Counted from the first letter of the stretch, positions 23,318 to 31,175 are shown. The stretch: 44,639 nt of DNA from JAXGTO01 sp040774885 (GCA_040774885.1 JAXGTO010000021.1:1-44639), one strand, 5' to 3'. The notes: generated by a model from the sequence alone, not told the origin. Translations and numbers: made by a program.

Positions 23318-24577
23318 ATGAAGCATTCAAACACACCATTGAGCAGGCGGACATTCATCGGAGGAACGGTGGCCGCAGGGGCCGCTGTTGCGATGAATCC
23401 CGGAAGCGCGTGGGCTGATGATTCCCTGGAAAGCAAACAGGAACAGGCCCAACAGGCGCTCGATCAACTCAATGAAATGCAATCGTCGCTCGATGCTGCA
23501 TCGAACGACTATTACCAGGCGCTCGATGAACGAGACCAGGCGCAAGACGCCATGGATGACGCCCAGGCCCGCATCGACCAAGAAACCGCCAATATCCAGA
23601 CCTACCAGTCGGAACTCTCCACGCGGGCGCGCAGCATGTACCGGTCGGGCAGCGTGTCGTTTCTCGACGTGTTGCTGGGTTCGAACTCATTTGAGGAATT
23701 CACCACCAACTGGGATATGTTGGAAACTCTGAACAGGCAAGATGCCAATTTGGTGAGTCAGGCAAAAGAGAGTCGTGAAGCTATCCAGCAGGCACAATCC
23801 GAATATCAGGCGCAAGAGGAGATAGCGGATCAGAAGCTAAGCGAATCCGAGCAGGTGAAGAGCCAAGCGGAAAGCACTGTTTCCGATATGCAATCGGTGT
23901 ATGACGGGCTGAGCGACGAGGTTGTCCAGATAATGGAAACCGAGCGCGCGGCCCAGGCGGCATCGACCGCAGATACGGCTCAACAGGTGCTCGCCCAGGC
24001 CGCAGCGGAGGCGCCTGTTGTCGATGGGTCGACCCTGGATACCGGTGGAGATGCGAGTGCCGACACAGGCGGAGACACCGGCGGCGACACGGGTGGCGGA
24101 GACACCGGCGGTGGCGACACCGGCGGCGATGCGGGCGGCGGAGACACGGGCGGCGGCGACACGGGCGGAGACACAGGCGGAGACACGGGCGGCGATACCG
24201 GTGGCGATACCGGCGGAGACACCGGCGGATCGTCGAGTGCGGCTGACATCATCGTGGCAGCAGCCTATTCCAAAATCGGCTGCTGGTATGTATGGGGAGC
24301 CGCAGGCCCCGATACTTTCGACTGCTCTGGTTTGGTGCAATGGTGCTACGCACAGGCGGGCATCTACGTGCCTCATTACACCGGCGATTTGATCAACACC
24401 GGCTATGGTGTGGGAAATCCGCTGCCCGGCGATATCGCTGTGGTGCATCAGGAGGGCGGAAGCCAGCACACCGGCATCTATATCGGCGGTGGTCAGATGA
24501 TCCACGCTCCCTATGAGGGAACTACCGTTCAGGTGGGCTATGTGCAAGAGGGGATGGTGTTTCGCCGTGCCTGGTAA
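23318..24577 (+). CDS. Tat-exported coiled-coil NlpC/P60 peptidoglycan hydrolase
   Basis: A 419-residue exported cell-wall hydrolase. A twin-arginine signal is present (LSRRTFIGG, residues 8-16), with a hydrophobic stretch and probable cleavage after AWA (33). Residues 36-230 are a long coiled coil of the CwlO/PcsB type. Residues 242-304 are a Gly-Asp-Thr repeat linker. The NlpC/P60 catalytic domain (about 308-419) has the triad Cys336 (DCSGLVQWCYAQ), His384 and His396. The family cuts between D-Glu and the diamino acid in the stem peptide, and the coiled coil usually controls activity at the division machinery. AAGGAGG lies 8 bases before the ATG. It is the upstream member of a tandem paralogous pair. 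Confidence 0.94.
   Translation: MKHSNTPLSRRTFIGGTVAAGAAVAMNPGSAWADDSLESKQEQAQQALDQLNEMQSSLDAASNDYYQALDERDQAQDAMDDAQARIDQETANIQTYQSELSTRARSMYRSGSVSFLDVLLGSNSFEEFTTNWDMLETLNRQDANLVSQAKESREAIQQAQSEYQAQEEIADQKLSESEQVKSQAESTVSDMQSVYDGLSDEVVQIMETERAAQAASTADTAQQVLAQAAAEAPVVDGSTLDTGGDASADTGGDTGGDTGGGDTGGGDTGGDAGGGDTGGGDTGGDTGGDTGGDTGGDTGGDTGGSSSAADIIVAAAYSKIGCWYVWGAAGPDTFDCSGLVQWCYAQAGIYVPHYTGDLINTGYGVGNPLPGDIAVVHQEGGSQHTGIYIGGGQMIHAPYEGTTVQVGYVQEGMVFRRAW
24041..24229 (+). repeat. Minisatellite coding for the Gly-Gly-Asp-Thr linker
   Basis: A tandem array of 12- and 15-base units (GGCGGAGACACC, GGCGGCGACACG and close variants), each coding for GGDT or GGGDT, about 13 units. All units are multiples of three, so gain or loss would change linker length without a frameshift. 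The variants are mixed along the array, which suggests repeated duplication and slippage. Confidence 0.9.
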
Positions 24578-24663
24578 CAAGCGATGCCTGCCTTCATCGT
24601 TCCTCTATATCGGTATGAAGGGAATATGGAGGAAAACTGAAGTCAAATGGTGGGAATTACGGG

Positions 24664-24738
24664 CGGTTGATGCCCCATATGATGGGGCGACCAGCCCCGA
24701 AACCCCAACATGATGCCAAAATAAGGGGGTTTCAACCG
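24664..24738 (+). ncRNA. Candidate three-way-junction RNA between the two NlpC/P60 genes
   Basis: Three nested complementary pairs fit one secondary structure. P1 is CGGTTGA (24664-24670) with TCAACCG (24732-24738). P2 is GCCCCAT (24672-24678) with ATGGGGC (24682-24688). P3 is AACCCC (24701-24706) with GGGGTT (24726-24731). It does not contain the conserved motifs of the c-di-AMP (ydaO) riboswitch often linked to such hydrolases. It could be a leader element, a 3' end element of the first gene or a DNA site. The prediction rests on pairing alone. Confidence 0.35.
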
Positions 24739-24815
24739 TTTTCATTTCGTTTGACGCGGAATGCCCAAGCTGTGAAGATAGGGCGCTCCGGGTTCACCGC
24801 GTCGAGCGATTCCCG

Positions 24816-24821
24816 TAAGAT
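24816..24821 (+). promoter_or_regulatory. Candidate -10 box of the second NlpC/P60 gene
   Basis: TAAGAT followed by GCC and GCCGAAA, matching the arrangement upstream of the first paralogue. It lies 52 bases before the start codon. If this is the start point, the structured region at 24664-24738 would not be in this transcript. Confidence 0.4.
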
Positions 24822-24873
24822 GCCAAAAGCCGAAAATGCACATGTTGCTCAATCAATGGGGAGGTTCCAACTG

Positions 24874-26058
24874 ATGAGAGAGCAGAAGAACAAACTCAGT
24901 AGGCGCACGTTTCTAGGTGGGGCCGCCGCGTTCACCGCGGTAGCTGCCGTTTCTCCGTCGGTCGCTTTCGCGGAGACGTCTGCCGAAAAACAAGCGGAGG
25001 CAGATTCCGTGCGCATCCAAGTGACCAACATGCAAGACACGTTGGCCACTGCATCTGACAACTATTACCAGGCGCTCGACGAGCACGATCAGGCCGTTTC
25101 CGCCATGGAAGATGCGCAGCAGCGCATCGATGACACCAATGACCAGATCGATGAGCTCCAGAGCAAGCTGAGCACGCGTGCCAAGAGCATGTATCGCAGC
25201 GGGTCCACATCGTTTTTCGATTGCTTGCTGGGGGCTACTTCCTTCGAGGAATTCGCCACTAACTGGGACTTGCTGAACACCCTCAACGAGAGCGATGCTT
25301 CCATGGTGCAGCAGTGCAAGGACCTGCGCTCGCAGCTCGAAGAGGAAGAGGCGGAGTACTCGCGCCAAGAAGAGATTGCGGCTCAGAAAACCGAAGAGGC
25401 CGCGCAGGTGAAGTCCGAAGCCGAAAACACGGTTGCGTCGTTGGAGGCCACGTACAGCCAGTTGAGCGCGGAAGCCCAGACGCTGCTCGAAGAAGAGCAG
25501 GCCGCTGCGCTCGAAGCGCAGCATCAGGCTGAGATGGCTGCTGCCGAAGCTTCTGCGCAGCAGCAGTCCGCCGATACGGGTGGCACGGCCGTGGACACCG
25601 ATGGCGATGGCTCGGTCGATTACGTCGACAACAGCAGCAATGGCACGACTACCTATGATGGCTACACCGTTCCTTCTTACAGCGGGACGACTTCGAGCTA
25701 TCCCACCAACGGCTCGGTGGTCGATTACGCTCTGTACTGCATGAACTTGGGCACGCCCTATGTTTGGGGCGGAGAAACGCCGGGCGCCGGCATGGACTGC
25801 TCGGGTCTTACCAAATGGTGCTATGCGCAGATCGGCATCAGCCTGGGGCACTATACGGAAAGCCAGTACGCGCAGGCCAAGGCTGTGCTGCCGGTGTCCG
25901 GAGCTGCGGCGGGCGACATCCTGTACCGCAACGGCCACGTGGGCATCGCCCAGGTTGATGGCGGCACCACCTATATTCACGCCCCAACATTCGGCGCGTA
26001 TGTGCGCAACACCGACAGCCTTTCATGGTCGGGCTTCACGGCGGCGCTGCGTTTTTAG
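24874..26058 (+). CDS. Tat-exported coiled-coil NlpC/P60 peptidoglycan hydrolase, second paralogue
   Basis: A 394-residue paralogue of the preceding gene. The twin-arginine signal is LSRRTFLGG (8-16), with probable cleavage after AFA (33). A coiled coil (about 36-230) resembles the paralogue, including the shared YRSG and SFFDCLLG regions. The linker differs: it has a DTDGDGSVDYVD stretch (241-252) that looks like a calcium-binding loop, then a Ser/Thr/Tyr-rich segment. The NlpC/P60 domain (about 282-394) has Cys309 (MDCSGLTKWCYAQ), His355 and His369. The ATG at 24874 follows GGGGAGG; longer frames upstream cross the structured intergenic region. A terminator about 80 bases on ends the pair. 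Confidence 0.94.
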   Translation: MREQKNKLSRRTFLGGAAAFTAVAAVSPSVAFAETSAEKQAEADSVRIQVTNMQDTLATASDNYYQALDEHDQAVSAMEDAQQRIDDTNDQIDELQSKLSTRAKSMYRSGSTSFFDCLLGATSFEEFATNWDLLNTLNESDASMVQQCKDLRSQLEEEEAEYSRQEEIAAQKTEEAAQVKSEAENTVASLEATYSQLSAEAQTLLEEEQAAALEAQHQAEMAAAEASAQQQSADTGGTAVDTDGDGSVDYVDNSSNGTTTYDGYTVPSYSGTTSSYPTNGSVVDYALYCMNLGTPYVWGGETPGAGMDCSGLTKWCYAQIGISLGHYTESQYAQAKAVLPVSGAAAGDILYRNGHVGIAQVDGGTTYIHAPTFGAYVRNTDSLSWSGFTAALRF

Positions 26059-26139
26059 GAAAGCGCTGGGATTCCCCGTATGCGGGATATCCCATGCAAG
26101 GTCTACTTCCTTGCAATGACCAGCAGGTATGATGATTCG

Positions 26140-26168
26140 GGGAGAGCTTCGGCTCTCCCTTTCATTTT
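26140..26168 (+). terminator. Rho-independent terminator after the NlpC/P60 pair
   Basis: A perfect 8-bp stem, GGGAGAGC/GCTCTCCC, with UUCG tetraloop, followed by TTTCATTTT. Another hairpin, GCAAGG/CCTTGC, lies 28 bases before it. Confidence 0.93.
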
Positions 26169-26209
26169 CAAATGGCTGTGGTAACATAGCTGCCGCTGTG
26201 TTGGTGAAT

Positions 26210-26286
26210 CGGGATGTGGCTCAGCTTGGTAGAGCGCTGCGTTCGGGACGCAGAGGCCGCAGGTTCAAATCCTGTCATCCCGACCA
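26210..26286 (+). tRNA. tRNA-Pro (anticodon CGG)
   Basis: A complete cloverleaf of 77 bases including an encoded CCA end. The acceptor CGGGATG (26210-26216) pairs with CATCCCG (26276-26282). The D arm is GGCTCAGCTTGGTAGAGCG. The anticodon stem CTGCG/CGCAG holds the loop TTCGGGA, with CGG at the anticodon, reading the proline codon CCG. The T arm has the standard GGTTCAAATCC. It stands alone between the NlpC/P60 terminator and tatA. Confidence 0.97.
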
Positions 26287-26403
26287 CTTCTCGCCAACGG
26301 CTTCGATAAGGGGTTTTGCAGCGGAAAACGGCGCTTCGGTGCCGGCTTGTTAAGCGATTGCGGATGTTAGAAGCATCCTGAAGTTGACGACTTGGAGGAC
26401 ACT

Positions 26404-26664
26404 ATGAAACTTGGTGGAATCGGCGTACCTGAGCTCCTCATCATTTTGGCGGTGGCCCTGCTCATTTTCGGGCCTAAGAATCTCCCTAAGCTCGGCAGCG
26501 CCTTGGGCAAGACGGTCAAGAACCTGCGTGAGGGCATGGGCGGCAAGAAGGATGAAGAAGACGAGGCCGAAGAAGAGGTCGTCGCCGAAGAAGAAGAGGA
26601 AGAAGAAGAGGAGCCTGTCAAGAAGACGGCTCCCAAGAAGACTACCAAAAAGAAGTCTGAATAA
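26404..26664 (+). CDS. tatA: Sec-independent translocase subunit TatA/TatE
   Basis: An 86-residue membrane protein with a single N-terminal helix (about 5-21, VPELLIILAVALLIF), the hinge FGPKNLPKLG, and an amphipathic helix (LGKTVKNLREGM). It ends in an unusually long acidic stretch (nearly all Glu from about 53 to 70) followed by a Lys-rich tail. TatA oligomers form the passage for folded proteins in the Tat pathway. The ATG at 26404 has GGAGG five bases upstream. No tatC is in the window. Both NlpC/P60 proteins just upstream carry Tat signals, so the gene and its likely clients are side by side. Confidence 0.93.
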   Translation: MKLGGIGVPELLIILAVALLIFGPKNLPKLGSALGKTVKNLREGMGGKKDEEDEAEEEVVAEEEEEEEEEPVKKTAPKKTTKKKSE

Positions 26665-26673
26665 CGGATTTTC

Positions 26674-26718
26674 AAAACGCGGCACGCAGGCAATTGCCGC
26701 GCGTGCCGCGTTTTCATG
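26674..26718. terminator. Terminator after tatA
   Basis: A perfect 14-bp stem, AAAACGCGGCACGC (26674-26687) with its complement at 26701-26714. The loop itself contains GGCAATTGCC. The stem ends in A and T runs, so it could work in both directions. Confidence 0.92.
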
Positions 26719-26789
26719 TGCAGACGCCAATCCGTCTGCATTTGCGTCGATAACGTCCGATGCGGATCATCGGACAGGATGGATGGACC

Positions 26790-27260
26790 ATGGCTGAGAA
26801 AGACTATATCCTCACACCAGAGGGCAAGCAGAAGCTCGAAGAAGAGCTCCACTACCTGGAAACCGAGAAGCGCGTCGAGATCGGCGAGCGCATCAAGGTG
26901 GCTCGTGAATTCGGTGACATTTCCGAGAACTCGGAATACGACGACGCCAAAAACGAGCAGGGGATGATGGAAGCCCGTATCGCCGAGATATCCCGCATCC
27001 TGGCTGATGCCACCGTGGTCGATGCGCCCAAGCGCAGCGGCAAAGTGGGCATCGGGTCCACCGTCACGGTGAGCATGGGCGGCAAGGAGCGCGTGTTCAG
27101 CATCGTGGGTGCGGCCGAATCGGATGTCAACGCAGGCAAGATATCCAACGAATCGGCGGTCGGTGCAGCGTTGTTGGGACACAAGAAGGGCGACCACATC
27201 GAAACCCTTGGGCCCACCGGACGTGCCATCGCAATGGATATCGTCAAGATCACGCAATAA
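26790..27260 (+). CDS. greA: Transcription elongation factor GreA
   Basis: A 156-residue factor that rescues backtracked RNA polymerase by stimulating transcript cleavage. The N-terminal coiled coil (LTPEGKQKLEEEL to about residue 75) includes REFGDISENSEYDDAK, whose acidic tip residues (D and E) reach the polymerase active site. The C-terminal FKBP-like domain carries IVGAAESDVNAGKIS. The ATG at 26790 gives the usual family start; an in-frame ATG 30 bases upstream is possible but unlike the family. The next gene, lysS, begins 54 bases after the stop. Confidence 0.96.
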   Translation: MAEKDYILTPEGKQKLEEELHYLETEKRVEIGERIKVAREFGDISENSEYDDAKNEQGMMEARIAEISRILADATVVDAPKRSGKVGIGSTVTVSMGGKERVFSIVGAAESDVNAGKISNESAVGAALLGHKKGDHIETLGPTGRAIAMDIVKITQ

Positions 27261-27265
27261 CACCG

Positions 27266-27298
27266 ACGGCCCGCGATTCCACGCGGGCCGTTCTATTC
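27266..27298 (+). terminator. Terminator between greA and lysS
   Basis: A 10-bp GC stem, ACGGCCCGCG with CGCGGGCCGT, and a 6-base loop, followed by TTCTATTCT. The imperfect T-run suggests partial read-through into lysS. Confidence 0.7.
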
Positions 27299-27314
27299 TG
27301 CAAGGAAGGCACCG

Positions 27315-28832
27315 ATGAGCGACCAGACCACTCAAACCCCGCAAACCGATGAAATCGAGGACGACCCTCGTCAGGTACGCCTGGACAAGCGCGAGGCGCT
27401 GCTGCAGGCGGGAGAGCAGCCCTATGGGCATGCATTCGAGTATTCCCATCATGTCGCCGACCTGGAGGCGGCCTATGCGGGCTTGGAGGACGGCCAGGAC
27501 ACCCAAGATGCCGTGCGCATCGCCGGACGCGTCATGGCCAAGCGCGATCAAGGCAAGATCATCTTCATGGGCTTGCGTGACGCAACGGGCGATATCCAGC
27601 TGTTCTGCCGCATCAACGTCTTGGGCGACGATGCCTTCGCTGCGATGAAAGACCTCGATGTAGGCGATTGGATCGGCGTCGATGGGACGATGATGCGCAC
27701 CCGTCGCGGACAGTTGTCCGTGGCCGTGTCTTCGTTCGAGCTGCTCTCGAAGAGCCTGCGTCCGTTGCCCGAGAAGTTCCATGGGCTGGCTGACAAAGAA
27801 ACGCGCTATCGTCAGCGCTACGTCGACCTGGTAATGAATCCCGAGGTCCGCGATACGTTCGAGAAGCGCTTCAAGATCATCGCCTCCATCCGCCGCTACA
27901 TGGACGGCCAGGGTTACTACGAAGTGGAAACGCCCATGCTCCAAGCCATCATGGGCGGGGCCAATGCGCGCCCCTTCGTCACGCATCACAATGCGCTCGA
28001 CCGCGATTACTATTTGCGCATCGCCACCGAATTGCCCCTCAAGCGCCTGTTGGTGGGCGGGTTCGAGCGCGTATATGAAATCGGCCGCATCTTCCGCAAC
28101 GAAGGCATGGACCCGTTCCACAACCCCGAGTTCACCACCATCGAGGCCTATCGCGCGTTTTCCGATTTGGATGGCATGATGGACTTGGCTGAAGGCATCT
28201 TCAAGACCGCCGCTGCCGATGTGCTGGGCACCCAGCAGATCGAGTATCAGGGCCAGGCCATCGACCTTTCGGGCGAATGGCGCCGTGCCACCATGATCGA
28301 GCTGGCAAGCGAAGCCTGCGGCAAGGACGTATCGTTCGACTGCGACATCGACGAGTTGCGCGCCACGTTGGAAGAGCATGGCGGCCATGCCGAAAAGGAA
28401 TGGGGCAAGGGCAAGCTCATCGCCGAGATCTTCGAGGAAACGGTGGAAGCCACGCTCGTGCAGCCCACCTTCGTTACCGACCATCCGCTTGAAACGTCCC
28501 CGCTGGCAAAAAAGAAGCCGGGCAACCCAGAGCTCACCGACCGCTTCGAGCTCTTCATCTGCGGCAACGAATACGCCAACGCCTTCACCGAGCTCAACGA
28601 CCCGGTCGACCAGGCTGAGCGCTTCAAGGCGCAGGTGGCCGCCAAGGACTACGACGATGAAGCCATGGGCTATGACGCCGACTACATCCGCGCGTTGGAA
28701 TACGGCATGCCTCCGGCCGGCGGCATCGGCATCGGCATCGACCGCATGGTCATGCTGCTCACCGACAGCCCCACCATTCGCGACGTGTTGCTGTTCCCGC
28801 ACATGAGGGACGAAGCCCGCGACGAAGCGTAA
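27315..28832 (+). CDS. lysS: Lysyl-tRNA synthetase, class II
   Basis: A 505-residue enzyme that charges tRNA-Lys. An N-terminal OB-fold binds the anticodon (VRIAGRVMAKRDQGKI to LFCRI). The class II motifs are present: motif 2 in YEIGRIFRNEGMDPFHNPEF and motif 3 in PPAGGIGIGIDRMVM. Its length is typical. AAGGAAGG precedes the ATG. It follows greA in the same direction, a widespread arrangement in Gram-positive bacteria. Confidence 0.97.
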   Translation: MSDQTTQTPQTDEIEDDPRQVRLDKREALLQAGEQPYGHAFEYSHHVADLEAAYAGLEDGQDTQDAVRIAGRVMAKRDQGKIIFMGLRDATGDIQLFCRINVLGDDAFAAMKDLDVGDWIGVDGTMMRTRRGQLSVAVSSFELLSKSLRPLPEKFHGLADKETRYRQRYVDLVMNPEVRDTFEKRFKIIASIRRYMDGQGYYEVETPMLQAIMGGANARPFVTHHNALDRDYYLRIATELPLKRLLVGGFERVYEIGRIFRNEGMDPFHNPEFTTIEAYRAFSDLDGMMDLAEGIFKTAAADVLGTQQIEYQGQAIDLSGEWRRATMIELASEACGKDVSFDCDIDELRATLEEHGGHAEKEWGKGKLIAEIFEETVEATLVQPTFVTDHPLETSPLAKKKPGNPELTDRFELFICGNEYANAFTELNDPVDQAERFKAQVAAKDYDDEAMGYDADYIRALEYGMPPAGGIGIGIDRMVMLLTDSPTIRDVLLFPHMRDEARDEA

Positions 28833-28833
28833 A

Positions 28834-28879
28834 CGCCAACCCGCTCCGCTGCGCATTCTTTTCGCGCAGCGGTTTGGCG
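28834..28879 (+). terminator. Candidate hairpin terminator after lysS
   Basis: An inner 8-bp stem, CGCTGCGC (28847-28854) with GCGCAGCG (28864-28871), is extended by an outer pairing CGCCAA/TTGGCG across a bulge. The loop contains TTCTTTTC. No T-tract follows, so termination would be inefficient. Confidence 0.4.
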
Positions 28880-29191
28880 CGGCGACCGTTCCTGGCCGCC
28901 CGATGCCCGCCCGTTCGTCGGAGGAAGCATAAACGCATGCACATGCCCTCGCGCAGCGCTCGGCCCATTCGTTCGCCGCGCTGCGCGTCCGCCCGTTCGC
29001 ACGGATAAAGCACGCTCTCCTGCCGCTCACTCATCCGCACGGACGAAGTGTATTCGCCTGCTGCTCGCCCACCCGTTCGCCCATCTGCCGTGCGCCCGCC
29101 GTCGGGCACTCGCACGGATGAAGCGCAAACGCACGCGCTTGGCGGTGAATTGGGATGCGAAAACCGAGCGGGTACAGCGCAACGCAGCCAG
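28880..29191. repeat. Non-coding spacer with four degenerate repeat copies
   Basis: No gene is seen here. A motif close to CGCACGGATGAAGC appears at about 28910-28936, 28993-29013, 29032-29050 and 29109-29132, each copy after a C/G-rich stretch and often followed by AAACGC or a similar ending. The spacing is irregular (about 40-80 bases). Frames crossing it on the minus strand are low-complexity Arg-rich and look like chance. The copies may be decayed repeat units. Confidence 0.5.
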
Positions 29192-29326
29192 AATTAACAA
29201 AAAGCGGCACTTTCCGCGATTATTTCCCTGTCATTTGGCACCTGAAAAGTTGTGACCTGGTGTTATGTCGCCGCGACGCTCTTTGCGGAGCAAAAAAATC
29301 GCGGAAAGTGCCGCTTTTTGTTAATT
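29192..29326. repeat. Long inverted-repeat element 3 (30-bp perfect arms, 75-nt centre)
   Basis: Positions 29192-29221 are exactly complementary to 29297-29326 around a 75-nt centre. The arms differ from those of elements 1 and 2. The reverse complement of the centre has CCAGGTCACAA, which lines up with CCTGGTCACGA of element 1 and CCTGATGACGA of element 2; this match is weaker than that between 1 and 2. The element lies between convergent lysS and the peptide-transport lipoprotein gene. Confidence 0.85.
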
Positions 29327-29555
29327 ATCAGAGAGCTGCCATGGAAACAAGCCCAAGTTGGGCGTGTTGTCGCCTTCGCTTCGCTGATTCTCATGTGACG
29401 CAATGGGGCCGAACTGCGTATCTTTGCGTCCTCAACCCTTCATGTGGCCCGTTAATGCAAGTTGGACCGGAGGCGATTGCTTCCGGTCCAACTATCGGGG
29501 ATCGATTCATCCCAACAAAGCGCTCTGTTCGTCTTGCGTCTTAGAGCATATGCGC
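29327..29555 (-). terminator. Intergenic stretch with hairpin ending the peptide-transport operon
   Basis: A perfect 12-bp stem, AGTTGGACCGGA (29460-29471) with TCCGGTCCAACT (29482-29493), lies 63 bases past the stop codon of the minus-strand lipoprotein gene. Only a weak T-rich run (TTGCATT) follows on the minus strand. No gene is recognised in the remaining bases. Confidence 0.55.
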
Positions 29556-31175
29556 CTAGTTCACCTTGATTTTCAAGTAATCGATGAACTCGGGGATGAC
29601 GGTACTTCCATCCAGTCCAGTAACGTTCTTTTGCGACACCATGATGTAGTTGGTGTAAGTCAGCGGGTACATCCAGTATTCGCTGAGTACCTGGTCTTGC
29701 AGCTGGTCAGCATACTTTTGCGCATCGGCAGAGGTGGTGGCGGAGTTCGTTTGAACAGCCAGGTTCGAGACGGTATCGCTCCAGCCCCAGGCGCTCTTCC
29801 AAGAAGAGAAGTAGCTGAAGGCCTGGCCCAGGTTGGTGCCACGCTCGGAATCCCAGCCATTGCTGCCCAAATCCCATGTCAGCTCATCGCCGGTACCTTT
29901 GTTGTACATGCCCGAGAAGAAGCGCGAGAAGAACGTCGAGGAGTCGAGTCCTTGCAAATCGACCGTGACGCCGATCTTGGCCAACTGCTGCTGCACGACG
30001 GTAGCGACTGCTTCCATGTTGGGGCGGTCGGAGTTGTAGATGTATACCAAGGTCGTGCCGGACAATCCGGAAGACTCTGCCAGGCTCTTGGCCTCATCCA
30101 GATTTTGGGAATAGCCGCTGCAGCTTTCGTTGTACAGGGATTGGTCGGGCGTCAGCACGCTGTTCGCCGGCTGCGCCAGTTCGTTAGAGCCGTAGGCTGC
30201 ATCAAGAATCTCTTGCTGGTCCAAGGCCATGAACAGCGCTTTGCGGGCATCTTCGGAAAGCCCCGACATGGTGGGTCCCGTGGGGTTGAGCTGCAGGTAG
30301 TTCAGGCGCGCCTCCGAGAACGAGTACAGGTTGTACTTGTCGCTTGCGCTCTGGTACTTGGTCAGGTCGGAAGAAGACGTGATGCGCATGTAGGAGATCT
30401 CGCCATTCTCAAACGCCACCTGGCGCGTCGAACCGGAACCGATGGTCTTCATGACGACGCTCTTCACCTCGGGGGTGCCGCGATAGTAGTCATCACGCGC
30501 GTTGAAAACCAAGCTGTCTGCATTGATTTCGGAAACGGTGTATGCGCCCGAGGTAACCATGTCGGTGCTCGAGGAGAATCCGCTGTTGTCGACTTTGGAG
30601 GGGTCGTTGTCGAAGCAGTGGGAAGGCAAAAGATACATGCGCGACAGCGTGAGCTCATAAGAGGCGTAAGCCTGGGGCAGCACGATTTCGACCGTCTTGT
30701 CATCTTTCTTGGAGATGGTGGCCGCCTGCTTGTTTATGGTGTTGTAGGAGGAGGATCCCCCGCGGGAAAGCCCAGCGTAATCCACAGTGAACAGGAAGTC
30801 GTCGGCGGTGATGGGCTGGCCGTCGCTCCAGTTGGCCTTGTCGTTGATGTGCAGCGTGTAGGTAAGTCCATCGTCGGACACCTTCAAGCTGTCGGCCAGA
30901 TAGTACTCCAGACCATCTTTGGTTTCGGCGAACAGCACGTCGAACACGGGACGTGTTGCCGTGACCTGGTCGTCGGAGGTGGTGCTGGGCTGCAGGGTGG
31001 AGGGAATGGAGCTGAGCGCCTGCACGAACGTGCCGTCGGAGCTCGAAGAAGAACCGGATTGGCTGGTTGTGCTCTGAGAACCGCTGCACCCAACGGCCAG
31101 AACGGCTGTCAAGCAGCAGGCCAACGCGGCCAAGGTCAACGCAAGCAATGTCTTTTTGCTGATGGATGGATTCAT
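29556..31175 (-). CDS. Peptide ABC transporter substrate-binding lipoprotein (SBP family 5)
   Basis: A 539-residue extracellular solute-binding protein of the oligopeptide/dipeptide (OppA/DppA) family, anchored by lipid at the Cys of the lipobox LAVGC (about residue 29) and followed by a Ser/Thr/Gln linker. Family features are the early LSSIPSTLQP, then TYTLHINDKANWSDGQPITADDF, the substrate-binding core motif of the family. It delivers peptides to the permease encoded upstream. The ATG at 31175 has AAAGGAG five bases before it; a longer upstream frame lacks a signal. It is the last gene of the minus-strand cluster, after a 261-base gap that may hold a further promoter. Confidence 0.93.
   Translation of the reverse strand: MNPSISKKTLLALTLAALACCLTAVLAVGCSGSQSTTSQSGSSSSSDGTFVQALSSIPSTLQPSTTSDDQVTATRPVFDVLFAETKDGLEYYLADSLKVSDDGLTYTLHINDKANWSDGQPITADDFLFTVDYAGLSRGGSSSYNTINKQAATISKKDDKTVEIVLPQAYASYELTLSRMYLLPSHCFDNDPSKVDNSGFSSSTDMVTSGAYTVSEINADSLVFNARDDYYRGTPEVKSVVMKTIGSGSTRQVAFENGEISYMRITSSSDLTKYQSASDKYNLYSFSEARLNYLQLNPTGPTMSGLSEDARKALFMALDQQEILDAAYGSNELAQPANSVLTPDQSLYNESCSGYSQNLDEAKSLAESSGLSGTTLVYIYNSDRPNMEAVATVVQQQLAKIGVTVDLQGLDSSTFFSRFFSGMYNKGTGDELTWDLGSNGWDSERGTNLGQAFSYFSSWKSAWGWSDTVSNLAVQTNSATTSADAQKYADQLQDQVLSEYWMYPLTYTNYIMVSQKNVTGLDGSTVIPEFIDYLKIKVN

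Noticed and set aside
24041..24229. CRISPR array at the GGDT minisatellite
   Set aside because: The units are contiguous, have no unique spacers, and lie in a coding frame with constant amino-acid pattern.
24580..24873. c-di-AMP (ydaO/yuaA) riboswitch upstream of the second NlpC/P60 gene
   Set aside because: Genes of this type often have one, but the conserved GGGGUGAAUC and CCCGAACCCG...CAGC motifs are not present on the plus strand.
26367..29030. Long open frame of 887 codons on the minus strand across greA and lysS
   Set aside because: It is antisense to well-supported genes, low in recognisable features, and is a typical GC-rich shadow frame. The part at 28880-29115 is Arg-rich low complexity.
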